A DNA stretch of 64,000 nucleotides from Salinicola tamaricis (GTDB lineage: Bacteria > Pseudomonadota > Gammaproteobacteria > Pseudomonadales > Halomonadaceae): assembly GCF_003006155.1 (NCBI RefSeq), contig NZ_CP023559.1, positions 248,001-312,000 on the forward strand. The letters are read 5' to 3'. The first letter of the stretch is position 1. Each line of letters opens with the position of its first letter. Shown in pieces: positions 1-10,942 of the stretch. Below the pieces are notes generated by a model. That model worked only from the letters and a program-made list of their open reading frames with translations. It was not told where the DNA came from and searched no databases. The translations under genes were made by a program, and so were the position numbers.

Positions 1-493
1 CGCGCACGCGCCCCAGGCGGGTGAGATAGCCGGCCCACTTGATCAGTTGATAGACCACCAGCACGATCACCACCAGGGTGGCGGCGAACAGCAGCGTGCG
101 CCCGTCGGCGTCGTAGATCCCGGCGGCCAGCGCGACGATCCCCACCAGACTGAATAGAAAGGCGCCGATGAAGGTGGCCAGGGTGTTCTGGGTCACCCGA
201 TCCTCGATCAGCAGCAGGGTCGCCCTCGGGCTGACGTTGCTGGTCGCCGAGCCGTAGGCGGTGACCATGGCGCTGAGCGAGAAGGTGGTCACCGCGAGCA
301 TGCTCGAAGCGATGATGTCGAGGATGCTGTCGACCGCCCTGGCGCCGATGGTGAAGACCTCGGGCAGCGCCAGCCACGGTGTCGCTACCCAGGCGATCAG
401 CGCGGTCACCACCCCGGCCAGCGAATAGAGGGATGCCCGATACCATAGCGAGCGGTGCATCCGCCGCCAGACCCACTGAAACCGCCCGATCAT
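1..493 (-). CDS. DUF2254-type membrane protein, 3' end outside window
   Basis: Only the first ~164 codons are inside the window; the gene runs off the left edge. Translation from the ATG at 493 gives MIGRFQWVWRRMHR, then a membrane segment, a conserved-looking stretch SMLAVTTFSLSAMVTAYGSA, the polar segment RATLLLIEDRVTQNTLATF and two more membrane helices. This arrangement matches the N-terminus of the DUF2254 family of predicted inner-membrane proteins, whose function is unknown. An AGGGAG sequence 7-12 nt upstream supports the start. It is divergent from the topoisomerase IB gene. Family assignment is from memory of the pattern and is fairly good; no role is proposed. Confidence 0.7.
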   Translation of the reverse strand, partial: MIGRFQWVWRRMHRSLWYRASLYSLAGVVTALIAWVATPWLALPEVFTIGARAVDSILDIIASSMLAVTTFSLSAMVTAYGSATSNVSPRATLLLIEDRVTQNTLATFIGAFLFSLVGIVALAAGIYDADGRTLLFAATLVVIVLVVYQLIKWAGYLTRLGRVR

Positions 494-752
494 GCGCTGC
501 CACTCCCTGGTATCGCCGTTTTGCGGACACGGCTGCCCGCCTGGCCTGCGGCGGCCCTATCGCGCCCGCCGTTAGCTCATAGCGTAGCCGAGAGCGCTAG
601 ACGAAGCGCGCTGGACTGAAGGCACCGCGCTGGGGGGCCCCACGGCCGCGCCGAGGCCGACTATCCTTTAGGCAGCGGTGGTGTAGCCGACAGGGAGTCG
701 GCGCCGCCCACCCGCTACTCTCCGCCCTCTTCATCGGCAAAAGGAGCTTGCC

Positions 753-1766
753 ATGTCCCGGTCGACCCCGCGGCGCGTCACCCGCCACCGCTGCGGCAAA
801 GGCTTCACCTACCGCACACCCGACGGCACCACCCTCAAGGACAAGCGCTGGCGCGAGTGGATCGCCGGGCTCGCCATCCCACCGGCCTGGCGCGAGGTGG
901 AGATATTCCTCGACAAGCGTAACCGCATTCACGCCACCGGCCGCGACAGTGCCGGGCGCAAGCAGTACGTCTACAACGACGCCTGGCGCGAGCGGCGCGA
1001 ACTCGAGAAGTTCGACCGCATGGTCGAGTTCGCCGGCCGCCTGACCCGCATGCGTCGGGTCACCGGGCAGCACCTGACCCTCGACGGCATGCCCCGGGAG
1101 AAGGTGCTGGCGTGCATGGTACGCCTGATCGACAGCGCTTATTTCCGTCCCGGCAGCGAGCGCTACCGCCAGGAGAACGACTCCTACGGGCTCACCACCA
1201 TGCGCTCCAGGCACCTCACCATCGACGGGGACGAACTCATCTTCGACTACCAGGGCAAGAGCGGCCAGCAGCAGCACCGGGTGGTCGAGGATGCCCGCCT
1301 GGCGGCGATCGTCGCCGAGCTCGATGACATCCCCGGCTACGAGATCTTCAAGTACTTCGACGATGCCGGAGACAAGACCCGCATCGATAGCCACGATCTC
1401 AACGACTATATCCACGAGGTGATGGGCGAGCGCTTCAGCGCCAAGGATTTCCGCACCTGGGCAGGCACCTCGATCGCCGCGCTGGCGCTCGACGAGCTGG
1501 GCCTGGGCAAAGATGACCAGAGCAGCGAGAAGAACGTGCGCGAGGCGGTGACACGGGTGGCCGAGCGGCTCGGCAACACCCCCAGTATCGCCAAGGCGAG
1601 CTATATCGACCCGCGAGTGGTGGAGAGCTATCTCGACGGGCGCACGCTGTCGCACTTCCGCCAGCTGGTGGAGACCGAGATAGAACAGGACGAGACGCTG
1701 ACCAGCCCCGACGAGCGTGCCATCCTCGAGCTGCTGCGCAGCCGCCTGAAGCGGGAGGGGGCGTGA
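753..1766 (+). CDS. DNA topoisomerase IB
   Basis: 337-residue type IB (poxvirus/eukaryote-like) topoisomerase, which relaxes supercoils through a 3'-phosphotyrosyl intermediate. Visible family marks are the N-terminal RGKGFTYR-like segment (here CGKGFTYRTPDG), the IPPAWREVEIF strand, the long central domain with YGLTTMRSRHL, the KDFRTWAGT motif that carries a catalytic arginine, and SYIDPRVVESY near the C-terminus with the likely nucleophilic tyrosine. Length and order of motifs are normal for the short bacterial form. A good AAGGAG lies 8 nt before the ATG. The gene appears intact and stands alone between the DUF2254 gene and pgl. Such enzymes are common in Proteobacteria and not essential. 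Confidence 0.93.
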   Translation: MSRSTPRRVTRHRCGKGFTYRTPDGTTLKDKRWREWIAGLAIPPAWREVEIFLDKRNRIHATGRDSAGRKQYVYNDAWRERRELEKFDRMVEFAGRLTRMRRVTGQHLTLDGMPREKVLACMVRLIDSAYFRPGSERYRQENDSYGLTTMRSRHLTIDGDELIFDYQGKSGQQQHRVVEDARLAAIVAELDDIPGYEIFKYFDDAGDKTRIDSHDLNDYIHEVMGERFSAKDFRTWAGTSIAALALDELGLGKDDQSSEKNVREAVTRVAERLGNTPSIAKASYIDPRVVESYLDGRTLSHFRQLVETEIEQDETLTSPDERAILELLRSRLKREGA

Positions 1767-1859
1767 ACGCCTCGCCCCGGCTGAGTCGCCAATCGACGCC
1801 GGTGCCTGCGCGATGCTAAAACAAGAGCCCTTTCCCTTTCACCCACCCGAGGAGCGCGC

Positions 1860-2920
1860 ATGTCGTCATCCGATTTCGACACCGTCGTCTACGTGGCCAA
1901 CGCCGGCGACGGCACCATCGGCAGCTATCGCCTGCACCGCGAGCACGGCCGGCTCGAGCCGCTCGCCACCACGCCGGCTGCGGAGAACGTGATGCCACTG
2001 GCGATCAGCCCCGACCGCCAGTTTCTGTATGCCGCTATCCGCAGCCAGCCGCTGCGCGTGCTGAGCTACCGCATCGAGGACGACGGCGCGCTCACCCCGC
2101 TGGGCAGCGGCCGCCTCGACGGCAGCATGGCGTATATCGCCACCGACCGCAGCGGGCGCCACCTGCTCGCCGCCTCCTACGGTGACAGCGTGGTCAGCGT
2201 CAGCCCGATCGGTGCCGATGGCGTGGCCGGCGACGCCAGCCAGACCTGCCCCACCGGCAGCCGCGCCCATGCCATTCTCGCCACCCCGGACGATCGCCAC
2301 GTTCTCGCCACCAATCTCGGCGACGACCGCCTGGCGCAGTTCCGCTTCGATGGCAAGCTGACCCCCAACACACCGGAAGCCGCCGCCACAGACGCCAACG
2401 TCGGCCCGCGCCACTTCGTGTTCTCACCCTGCGGGCGCTTCGTCTACGTACTCGGCGAGTTCGATGCCAGCGTCACCACCTTCTCTCTGGATGCCGACAG
2501 CGGCACCCTGAGCCGGCTCGAGTGTGTACTGGCCTGCCGCCGGAGAGCGAGTTGGCCCGCGGCATGCCGCGTGAAGAGATCTCGCAGGGCGACGATACCC
2601 CGCGGATCTGGGCCGCGGATCTGCATATCAGCCCGGATGGCCGCCATCTCTATCTCTCGGAGCGCACCAGCACCCTGAGCACGCTGCGCGCCGACCCCGA
2701 GAGCGGCAGCCTGACCTTCGTCACCAACCAGCCCACGGTGGCTCAGCCGCGCGGCTTCGAGATCGACCCCCTGGGCGAGTTCCTGGTGGTCGCCGGCGAG
2801 CGCAGCGACCATCTCGCGCTCTATCGGGTGGATGCCGCCAGCGGTGAACTGACCCATGCCAGCGACGCCCCGGCCGGCAACAAGGCCAACTGGATCGAAA
2901 TCGTCACCCTGGCACGCTGA
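1860..2920 (+). CDS. pgl: 6-phosphogluconolactonase (lactonase/beta-propeller type), frame broken
   Basis: Hydrolyses 6-phosphogluconolactone to 6-phosphogluconate in the oxidative pentose phosphate and Entner-Doudoroff routes. The protein belongs to the seven-bladed propeller (YbhE/Pgl) family: start MSSSDFDTVVYVANAGDGTI, repeated blades, HFVFSPCGRFVYV, then WAADLHISPDGRHLYLSERT and QPTVAQPRGFEIDPLGEFLVVAG, which match the C-terminal blades of E. coli Pgl. The reading frame changes by -1 near 2520-2530, after LSRLECVL, and continues as TGLPPESELARG. One missing base explains it. The SD is GAGGAG before the ATG at 1860. I read this as a functional gene with a sequencing deletion, since the two halves are collinear with the family and no residues are lost. 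Confidence 0.87.
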
Positions 2921-2991
2921 GCCAGCGCGGGCTGACCTGGCTGTCACCGGCCGCGAGCCCCGCCCGTGTGAATGCGTCTGTCACCGGGCGC

Positions 2992-3000
2992 TGTTATACT
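2992..3000 (+). promoter_or_regulatory. Possible extended -10 promoter of icd
   Basis: The sequence TGTTATACT (extended -10 form TGnTATAMT) lies about 245 bp before the icd start in the 320-bp gap after pgl. I see no convincing -35 element at the right spacing, which is usual for extended -10 promoters. The rest of the gap is GC-rich and shows no open reading frame with family support. Confidence 0.3.
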
Positions 3001-3154
3001 CTGCCCCGATCCGCCAGGTTGTCGACAACTACGGCGCGCGCCCCCACTCGTCACCCAGGGGCGCCCATCGACAGCCGGGGCCGCCGATTTGCGCGCGTGG
3101 CATCGTCCGTATCGCGATGCCGGGTGCCTCGACGGGCTCTGGATCGCAGCGTAG

Positions 3155-5480
<2,326 letters not shown>

Positions 5481-5580
5481 GGCGCGCGCCGGCAGCCCCG
5501 CTGCCGGCGCGCTCTCACATCCAGGCCGTGCCGGCCGCGCTCATCCAGGCCGGCCTCTCTGGATTCAGCCTTCCCCATAG

Positions 5581-5616
5581 AAACGGGCCCGTGCCATTGG
5601 CACGGGCCCGTTTTTC
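5581..5616. terminator. Bidirectional intrinsic terminator between icd and cstA
   Basis: A perfect 15-bp inverted repeat (AAACGGGCCCGTGCC / GGCACGGGCCCGTTT) with a 3-nt ATT loop, followed by TTCT on the plus strand. It sits 100 bp after the icd stop and 93 bp after the cstA stop on the other strand, so it can serve both convergent genes; the T-run is better for icd. Confidence 0.88.
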
Positions 5617-5708
5617 TGTGTCGCTCGCCTGAACGCCCTGCGTCCGAGTCTCAGTCGAGCCCCTCGAACGCCGGCGGCAGGCGCGGCCCGTCTAGGCCAC
5701 GCCTCGAC

Positions 5709-7181
5709 TCAGTCGGTGGCCAGCTCGCCGATCTTGCCGTTGGCCTGGCGGCGTGGCGTCTCCGGCTCATCGACGGCGAAGATACCGCCGCTCAGTCGGC
5801 GCACGCGCTTCATGAACAGCGCCACACAGATCAGCGTACCGATCGCTGCGACCACGTAGCTCACCTGCAGCGTCAGGCCGAAACCGATCGGCGCGTAGGC
5901 CAGATAGGTGAAGGTGGCCATGGTCATGAACAGCGCCGGAATCAGTGTGATCAGATACGGCTTGCGCGACAGCACCAGATACATGGTGGCGACCCACAGC
6001 GCGATCACTGCGGTGGTCTGGTTGGCCCAGGAGAAGTAGCGCCACAGCAGGGTGAAGTCGATATGGGTCAGTGCGTAGGAGATCACGAACAGCGGCGCGG
6101 CGATCAACAGACGGCGCACCAGCGGACGCTGGTCGATCTTGAGGTAGTCGGCGATGATCATGCGCGCACTGCGGAAGGCGGTATCACCGGAGGTGATCGG
6201 CAGCACGATGACCCCGAGTACCGCCAGAGTGCCACCGATGGCGCCGAGCATGGTGGTGGAGACCTGGCTGACCACGGCCGCGGGGCCGCCGGCGGCGAGC
6301 ACGTCGGAAAGTGTCTGGTCACCGTGGAAAAGGCTCATCGCGGCGGCGGCCCAGATCATGGCGATGACCCCTTCGGTGATCATCATGCCGTAGAAGATCT
6401 TGCGCCCGCTGCCCTCGTTCTCGGTGGTACGCGAGATGATCGGGGTCTGGGTGGCGTGGAAGCCGGAGAGCGCACCGCAGGAGATGGTCAGGAACAGCAG
6501 CGGGAAGATCGGTGCATGCTGCGGATGCATGTTCTCGAACGACAGCTCCGGAATCGGCGCACCGGTGAAGACCATGCCCAGGCCGATACCCAGGGCGCTG
6601 AACAGCAGCAGCGCGCCGAAATAGGGGTAGATGCGGCCGATGATCTTGTCGATCGGCAGCAGCGTCGCCAGCAGATAGTAGGCGAAGATCACCATGGTGA
6701 TCAGGGTGATCGAGAGCGGCGTCATGTTGGCCAAAAGCGCCGCCGGCGAAGTGACGAAGACCGTCCCCACCAGCAGCAGCAGCAGAATGGCGAAGCCGTT
6801 GACCACATGCTTCATCGCCTTGCCCAGGAACTTGCCCGCCAGCTGCGGCAGGTGCGCACCGTGGTTGCGGATCGAGATCATCCCGGTGAGATAGTCGTGG
6901 ACGGCACCGGCGAAGATGCAGCCGATGACGATCCAGACAAAGGCGACCGGCCCGTAGAGCGCCCCCAGGATGGGCCCGAAGATCGGCCCCACCCCAGCGA
7001 TATTGAGTAGCTGAATCAGCGAGTTGCGCGTGGTGTTCATCGGCACGTAGTCGATGTTGTCACGCATGGTGAAGGCCGGCGTGCGCCGCTTGCGGTCGGC
7101 GACGAAGACGCGCTCCACGAATTTCCCATAGGTGAAGTAGCCCGCTATCAAGAGCAGGATCGATGCAATGAATGTGATCAT
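5709..7181 (-). CDS. cstA: CstA-family (carbon starvation) transporter, short form
   Basis: 490-residue inner-membrane protein of the CstA/BtsT family, thought to import pyruvate or peptides when carbon is scarce. It has the family's N-terminal glycine-rich core (QLLNIAGVGPIFGPILGALYGP), AGAVHDYLTGMISIRNHG, SGFHATQTPIISRTTENE and LPITSGDTAFRSARMIIADY, with about a dozen hydrophobic helices. The E. coli proteins are ~700 residues; this belongs to the shorter ~480-500-residue branch. ATG at 7181 opens MITFIASILLLIAGYFTYG, a normal first helix. The gene is monocistronic; a palindromic site lies 70-110 bp upstream. The substrate cannot be read from the sequence. Confidence 0.88.
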   Translation of the reverse strand: MITFIASILLLIAGYFTYGKFVERVFVADRKRRTPAFTMRDNIDYVPMNTTRNSLIQLLNIAGVGPIFGPILGALYGPVAFVWIVIGCIFAGAVHDYLTGMISIRNHGAHLPQLAGKFLGKAMKHVVNGFAILLLLLVGTVFVTSPAALLANMTPLSITLITMVIFAYYLLATLLPIDKIIGRIYPYFGALLLFSALGIGLGMVFTGAPIPELSFENMHPQHAPIFPLLFLTISCGALSGFHATQTPIISRTTENEGSGRKIFYGMMITEGVIAMIWAAAAMSLFHGDQTLSDVLAAGGPAAVVSQVSTTMLGAIGGTLAVLGVIVLPITSGDTAFRSARMIIADYLKIDQRPLVRRLLIAAPLFVISYALTHIDFTLLWRYFSWANQTTAVIALWVATMYLVLSRKPYLITLIPALFMTMATFTYLAYAPIGFGLTLQVSYVVAAIGTLICVALFMKRVRRLSGGIFAVDEPETPRRQANGKIGELATD

Positions 7182-7250
7182 GTATGGCCCCTGGTACGGA
7201 AAGAACGCCTTGTGGGCGTCTGGCGGGAGTCATGCGCGGTCCACTAGCGC

Positions 7251-7291
7251 TTGTACGAAAAGTCAGCGAGCGCAGATAGTTTTCGTACGAA
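7251..7291 (-). promoter_or_regulatory. Inverted-repeat operator candidate upstream of cstA
   Basis: GTACGAAAA (7253-7261) and TTTTCGTAC (7280-7288) form a perfect 9-bp inverted repeat with an 18-nt spacer; the right half is itself inside the 10-bp palindrome TTCGTACGAA (7282-7291). The two GTAC centres are 32 bp apart, about three helical turns. The position 70-110 bp before the cstA start fits a dimeric repressor or activator site. The protein that binds it is unknown. Confidence 0.45.
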
Positions 7292-7456
7292 GCCCAGGGC
7301 CACAGCCCGGTCGGGGCTCAATGTACTTAGGTAACTAAATGAAAGCAGCTAGACTTTAGTGGCAGCCACCCACACTGAGTGCGCCGCTGCCGGCTTGTCT
7401 CTCCGGCGCTTCTCGCGCATGCTGGCGCTTTCCGCGACCGCCCACGCTCCCCGCCG

Positions 7457-8203
7457 ATGAAGATCTCGCTGACCGCCCTGCTGCTGGCGCTGCTGCCCTG
7501 TGTCCCCGTCGCCCTCGCGGCACCAGCGCCCGACCTGCTTGCCCGTGCCGCCACCGTGCCCCAGCTCTCTGCCGACACACTCGCGCGCCTGGCCCCGGAT
7601 GCCGACCCCGAGGTGCTGGCGCTGGGGCTCGCCACCATGCAGTGCGCCCAGCACCATGGTGTCGCCGAGGACGCCGCGCGGCTGGCGGTGATCGACTACA
7701 GCCGCTCGTCCCTCGAGCCACGGCTGTGGGTGTTCGATCTGGCCCAGCGACGCCTGCTCTATCGCGAGGTGGTGGCCCACGGCCAGGGCTCCGGCGGCGA
7801 TATCCCCGAGCACTTCTCCAACCGCGATGGCTCCCACGCTTCCAGCCTCGGGCTCTTCGTCACCCGCCACACCTATCAGGGCAAGAACGGCTACTCGCTG
7901 CGCCTGGACGGGCTCGAGCCCGGCTTCAACGACGCCGCCATGAGCCGGGCGATCGTGATGCATGGCGCCAGCTACGTGGACCCGGCCCGCGACGCCGCCC
8001 AGGGCCGCCTGGGCCGCAGCTGGGGCTGTCCGGCGCTGCGCCCAGCGGTCGCCGGCGGCGTGATCGACGTGCTCAAGGAGGGCCAGTTCGTGTTCGCCTA
8101 CTCTCCCCAGCGCGACTGGCTGCTGCATGCCGCCCTGACCCGCTGCGGCCAGGCCCAGGTGGCCCGTACAGAAAGCCGCGAGCGTCTGATCGGTTCACGC
8201 TGA
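7457..8203 (+). CDS. Murein L,D-transpeptidase catalytic domain protein (YkuD_2 type)
   Basis: Predicted periplasmic enzyme of the L,D-transpeptidase-like YkuD_2 group. ATG at 7457 opens a clear signal peptide (MKISLTALLLALLPCVPVALA, cleavage after ALA). An upstream in-frame GTG at 7379 would bury the signal peptide, so I prefer 7457 although no clear SD is visible. The C-terminal half shows LAVIDYSRSSLEPRLWVFDL, FSNRDGSHASSLGLFVT, AIVMHGASYVDP and GRSWGCPALRP. The SWGCPAL segment with its cysteine is the likely active site and the upstream MHG histidine its partner. The family is known for peptidoglycan-related folds, but the exact reaction of this branch is not well settled. The next gene encodes a second, unrelated-looking YkuD enzyme. 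Confidence 0.82.
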   Translation: MKISLTALLLALLPCVPVALAAPAPDLLARAATVPQLSADTLARLAPDADPEVLALGLATMQCAQHHGVAEDAARLAVIDYSRSSLEPRLWVFDLAQRRLLYREVVAHGQGSGGDIPEHFSNRDGSHASSLGLFVTRHTYQGKNGYSLRLDGLEPGFNDAAMSRAIVMHGASYVDPARDAAQGRLGRSWGCPALRPAVAGGVIDVLKEGQFVFAYSPQRDWLLHAALTRCGQAQVARTESRERLIGSR

Positions 8204-8298
8204 CCAGGAACCATCCCGCCCGAGTTGCGAGGCGCGTGATGACGTACCAGAGTGAAGAACGAAACCTGAGTCACCCATCACAGGTGTGGAGTCACGAC

Positions 8299-9465
8299 AT
8301 GGGAAGGTACCGGAGCGCCGCAGCGCGACCGCGCAGGATCACCGCGGGGCTGCTGGTCGCCCTGCTCGCACTGCCACTGCCGAGCCTGGCCGCCCCCTTC
8401 TGGGGTGAGCGCCAGTCGAGCCCGGTGGACACCCCACTGGACGCTCTGGTCCCGGGCGCCTGGATCTGGGGTGGCGATGATACCCGTGGCGGCCCCATGG
8501 CAGTGGTGGTGAGCCTCACCGAGCAGCGCGCCTACGTCTATCGTAACGGCGTGCTGATCGGCGTGAGCACGATCAGCAGCGGCCGCCCCGGCTACGACAC
8601 GCCCACCGGCGTGTTCACGGTGCTGCAGAAAGATCGCGACCATCGCTCCAACCTCTACAACGACGCGCCGATGCCCTTTCAGCAGCGGCTGACCTGGGAC
8701 GGCATCGCGCTGCACGCCGGCGGCCTGCCGGGCTACCCGGAGTCCCACGGCTGCGTGCACCTGCCGAGCGGATTCGCCCGCCACCTGTTCGACGCCTCCA
8801 ACCTGGGCATGACGGTGGTGGTGGCGAAGGCCGGCGAGGCGCCGGTCTCGCTGGTCCATCCCGGCCCCGCCAGCCCCATCGACCCGCATACCGGCGCCGA
8901 TATCGATAGCCCGCCGCTGGCCAACGGACAGCCCTGGGCGTGGGCGCTCTCGCCCCCCACCGTAGGGCCGATCTCGATGATTCTGAGCCGCAGCGATCGA
9001 ATGCTGGTGGTCTACCGCAACGGCATCGAGATTGGGCGCTCACGGGTCGAGCTGGCACGCCCCGACGAGCATGGCGGCACCCGCGCCTATATCGTCGAAG
9101 GTGGCGCCACCGGGACATCGGCCAACCCAGAACCTTCGGCCAATACAGCGTCTTCAACGGCGACAAATACCCCGACCGCCCCGGCCAGCACACCGACGAT
9201 GCCGAGCTGGATCGCGATCGGCGTACCCGGTGCCGAACAGCAAGCCGGTCAACGCGTACCCGCCAGCGTGGTCAATCAAGTCAGCCTGCCGGACGCCTTC
9301 AAGGCGCGCCTGCTGCCGCTGCTGGTCCCCGGTAGCGTGCTGGTGGCCACCGATGCGCCGCTCAGTGCACAAAGCAACGGCGAGCATCTGCGGGTGATCG
9401 ACAGCGCAGGCCCCCGGGGCTGGCTCGATGAGGTCGACACCGCCCGCCATCTGGGTGGTGACTGA
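8299..9465 (+). CDS. L,D-transpeptidase (ErfK/YbiS/YkuD family)
   Basis: Predicted exported L,D-transpeptidase that would cross-link peptidoglycan or attach lipoprotein. ATG 8299 is preferred to an upstream ATG (8239) because GGAG lies 7 nt before it and it opens a signal peptide (AGLLVALLALPLPSLA). The YkuD domain follows: MAVVVSLTEQRAYVYRNGVL, SSGRPGYDTPTGVFTVLQKD, and the catalytic motif HAGGLPGYPESHGCVHLP with the SHGC cysteine. After it a second copy of the entry strand appears (ISMILSRSDRMLVVYRNGIE) without any HxxG...SHGC motif, then a Pro/Thr/Ser-rich linker and a C-terminal domain ending RGWLDEVDTARHLGGD. The degenerate second copy suggests an internal duplication that kept a structural role. 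Confidence 0.88.
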   Translation: MGRYRSAAARPRRITAGLLVALLALPLPSLAAPFWGERQSSPVDTPLDALVPGAWIWGGDDTRGGPMAVVVSLTEQRAYVYRNGVLIGVSTISSGRPGYDTPTGVFTVLQKDRDHRSNLYNDAPMPFQQRLTWDGIALHAGGLPGYPESHGCVHLPSGFARHLFDASNLGMTVVVAKAGEAPVSLVHPGPASPIDPHTGADIDSPPLANGQPWAWALSPPTVGPISMILSRSDRMLVVYRNGIEIGRSRVELARPDEHGGTRAYIVEGGATGTSANPEPSANTASSTATNTPTAPASTPTMPSWIAIGVPGAEQQAGQRVPASVVNQVSLPDAFKARLLPLLVPGSVLVATDAPLSAQSNGEHLRVIDSAGPRGWLDEVDTARHLGGD

Positions 9466-9733
9466 TCTCTCGTCTTGATTGACGCAACCCCTTGTTGCCA
9501 TAAGCGCCTGTCGACGCGAAAGCTAACTGATATCAGCGCCTGTCGGCGCTCACGGCATCGCTACGTGACATCGAGTCTCCGATCTGCGCTCGCGGGTGCG
9601 ACAATCGCCCACTGGGCGGGTGCTTCCGCCTGGCCTATCGTGGCTCTGACGGGTACGCCCGTGGCCACGGCAGCCGAACCCCGGCGCCGGACCTGACCCC
9701 GCCCGAGCCGCTCGGGCCTGCAAGGAGGTCGTC

Positions 9734-10228
9734 ATGTTCAAGTCACTGCTGATTCCCATCGACGGATCGCCGGACTCCCATATCGCGCTGAACGTCGCCT
9801 GCCAGCTGGCCGCGCCGGTCCAGGGCAAGCTGCACCTGCTCAACGTGCGCGAACCTTTCCCGCCTTTGCACCATGGCGAGCTGATCAGCGTCGAGGCGGC
9901 GCTCAAGGCCGCCTCGGTGGAGACCGCGCAGCGCGAGGGGCGCGCGATACTCGACGCCGCCCTCGATACCCTGCCCTCCTTCCCCGGCTATAACGGCGAG
10001 TTCGACCTGCTGATCGAGCAGGGCTACCCGAGCCGGGTGATCGTCGCCGTGGCCGAGCGCCTGGGCGTCGACGCTATCGTCATGGGCAGCCGCGGCCTCG
10101 GCCAGCTACAGGGGCTGATGATGGGCAGCGTCTCGCACAAGGTGACCCATCTCGCCCCCTGCCGCGTACTCTGCGTGCACGAGCCGCCGCGGGAGCACGC
10201 CCGGCCGGCCGGCACCCAGCCGGACTGA
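9734..10228 (+). CDS. Universal stress protein, UspA family
   Basis: 164-residue cytoplasmic Usp domain protein. It starts MFKSLLIPIDGSPDS (beta strand with the ATP-contacting Asp), has LHLLNVREPFPP, VDAIVMGSRGLGQLQGLMMG and ends with SVSHKVTHLAPCRVLCV. The GSRGLG-(n)-GSVS pattern is the G-2x-G-9x-G(S/T) ATP-binding motif of the ATP-binding Usp class. A very strong SD (AAGGAGG) lies 7 nt before the ATG. It is a single gene; no regulatory site is evident in the 268-bp gap before it. Confidence 0.92.
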   Translation: MFKSLLIPIDGSPDSHIALNVACQLAAPVQGKLHLLNVREPFPPLHHGELISVEAALKAASVETAQREGRAILDAALDTLPSFPGYNGEFDLLIEQGYPSRVIVAVAERLGVDAIVMGSRGLGQLQGLMMGSVSHKVTHLAPCRVLCVHEPPREHARPAGTQPD

Positions 10229-10347
10229 TCTCGCCACCATGACTCGCCCCGGGCTTGTCGCCGGGGCGATTCGACGCCATCTTGTGATGAGACGGATCCG
10301 CAACGGGCCGGCAAGAGAGCAACGGGTCTCGAGAGAGGAGCACCACC

Positions 10348-10616
10348 ATGGCCGGAGGCTGGGCACACGACGGCGCGGTACAGGATCAGATCGACAGTAC
10401 CGTGAACGACGGCATCGACGAGGTACGCAGACGGCTCGAACGGCACGGCCCGAGCCTGACCCACTGCGAAGAGTGCGAAGAACCGATTCCCCAGGCTCGG
10501 CGCGAAGCCGTGCCTGGCGTCAGGCTGTGCTTGGCATGCCAGGCCGAAGCCGAAAACGCCACACCCACCAGTCCGGGTACAACCGCCGCGGCAGCAAGGA
10601 TAGCCAGCTGCGCTGA
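10348..10616 (+). CDS. Small DksA/TraR-type C4 zinc-finger protein (YbiI-like), frame broken near the end
   Basis: About 89 residues. N-terminus MAGGWAHDGAVQDQIDSTVN is typical of this small family, followed by the four-cysteine finger CEECEEPIPQ...CLACQ. The last residues, in the -1 frame, read YNRRGSKDSQLR and then stop, the characteristic tail of YbiI-type proteins; the frame changes at about 10,560-10,575 and one missing base explains it. DksA-family proteins act at the RNA polymerase secondary channel, but this short branch lacks the long coiled coil, so a DksA-like role is only an inference. SD GAGAGGAG precedes the ATG. Confidence 0.83.
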
Positions 10617-10640
10617 CCCCTACCCGCTCGGAATATCGAT

Positions 10641-10674
10641 ACGGCCGTTCCCAAGAGGCGGCCGTGAGCTTTTT
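10641..10674 (+). terminator. Intrinsic terminator after the DksA/TraR-like gene
   Basis: ACGGCCG (10641-10647) pairs with CGGCCGT (10659-10665), followed by GAGCTTTTT. It lies 25 bp after the restored stop codon at 10616. Confidence 0.75.
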
Positions 10675-10942
10675 GTGTGGCCGACTAAACAAGCATCGAT
10701 ATCTTTTTTTCTTTCCGTGAAAACACTGTTAGCCTTGCGTCAATAAACGGGTGTTGAGTGTGTTTTTCTCCAATTCACGCTTTTCATTATTGAGTAAATT
10801 GCAATACACGCGGCACGGCATTCACGGCTTACACTTTTGTCGTATTTCGAAACGGCCGTGATCGTAGCCCTACCAGGTTCATGGTCGCGATCTCGCGATC
10901 TTTCTGCCGGCTGCAGGCAACGCCTGCTCCCGGGCGTTTTTT

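Noticed and set aside
597..1655. 352-codon frame antisense to topoisomerase IB
   Set aside because: Overlaps an intact, well-supported gene; composition (Val/Leu/Ala/Gly/His) is that of a codon-position shadow.
2500..2560. Programmed -1 ribosomal frameshift in pgl (and similar in other genes)
   Set aside because: No slippery heptamer with downstream structure at the break, and the same type of break occurs in many unrelated genes; sequence error is simpler.
5767..7010. Long frames opposite to cstA
   Set aside because: Typical antisense shadows of a high-GC gene with Asp/Gly/His-rich, low-complexity translation and no family.
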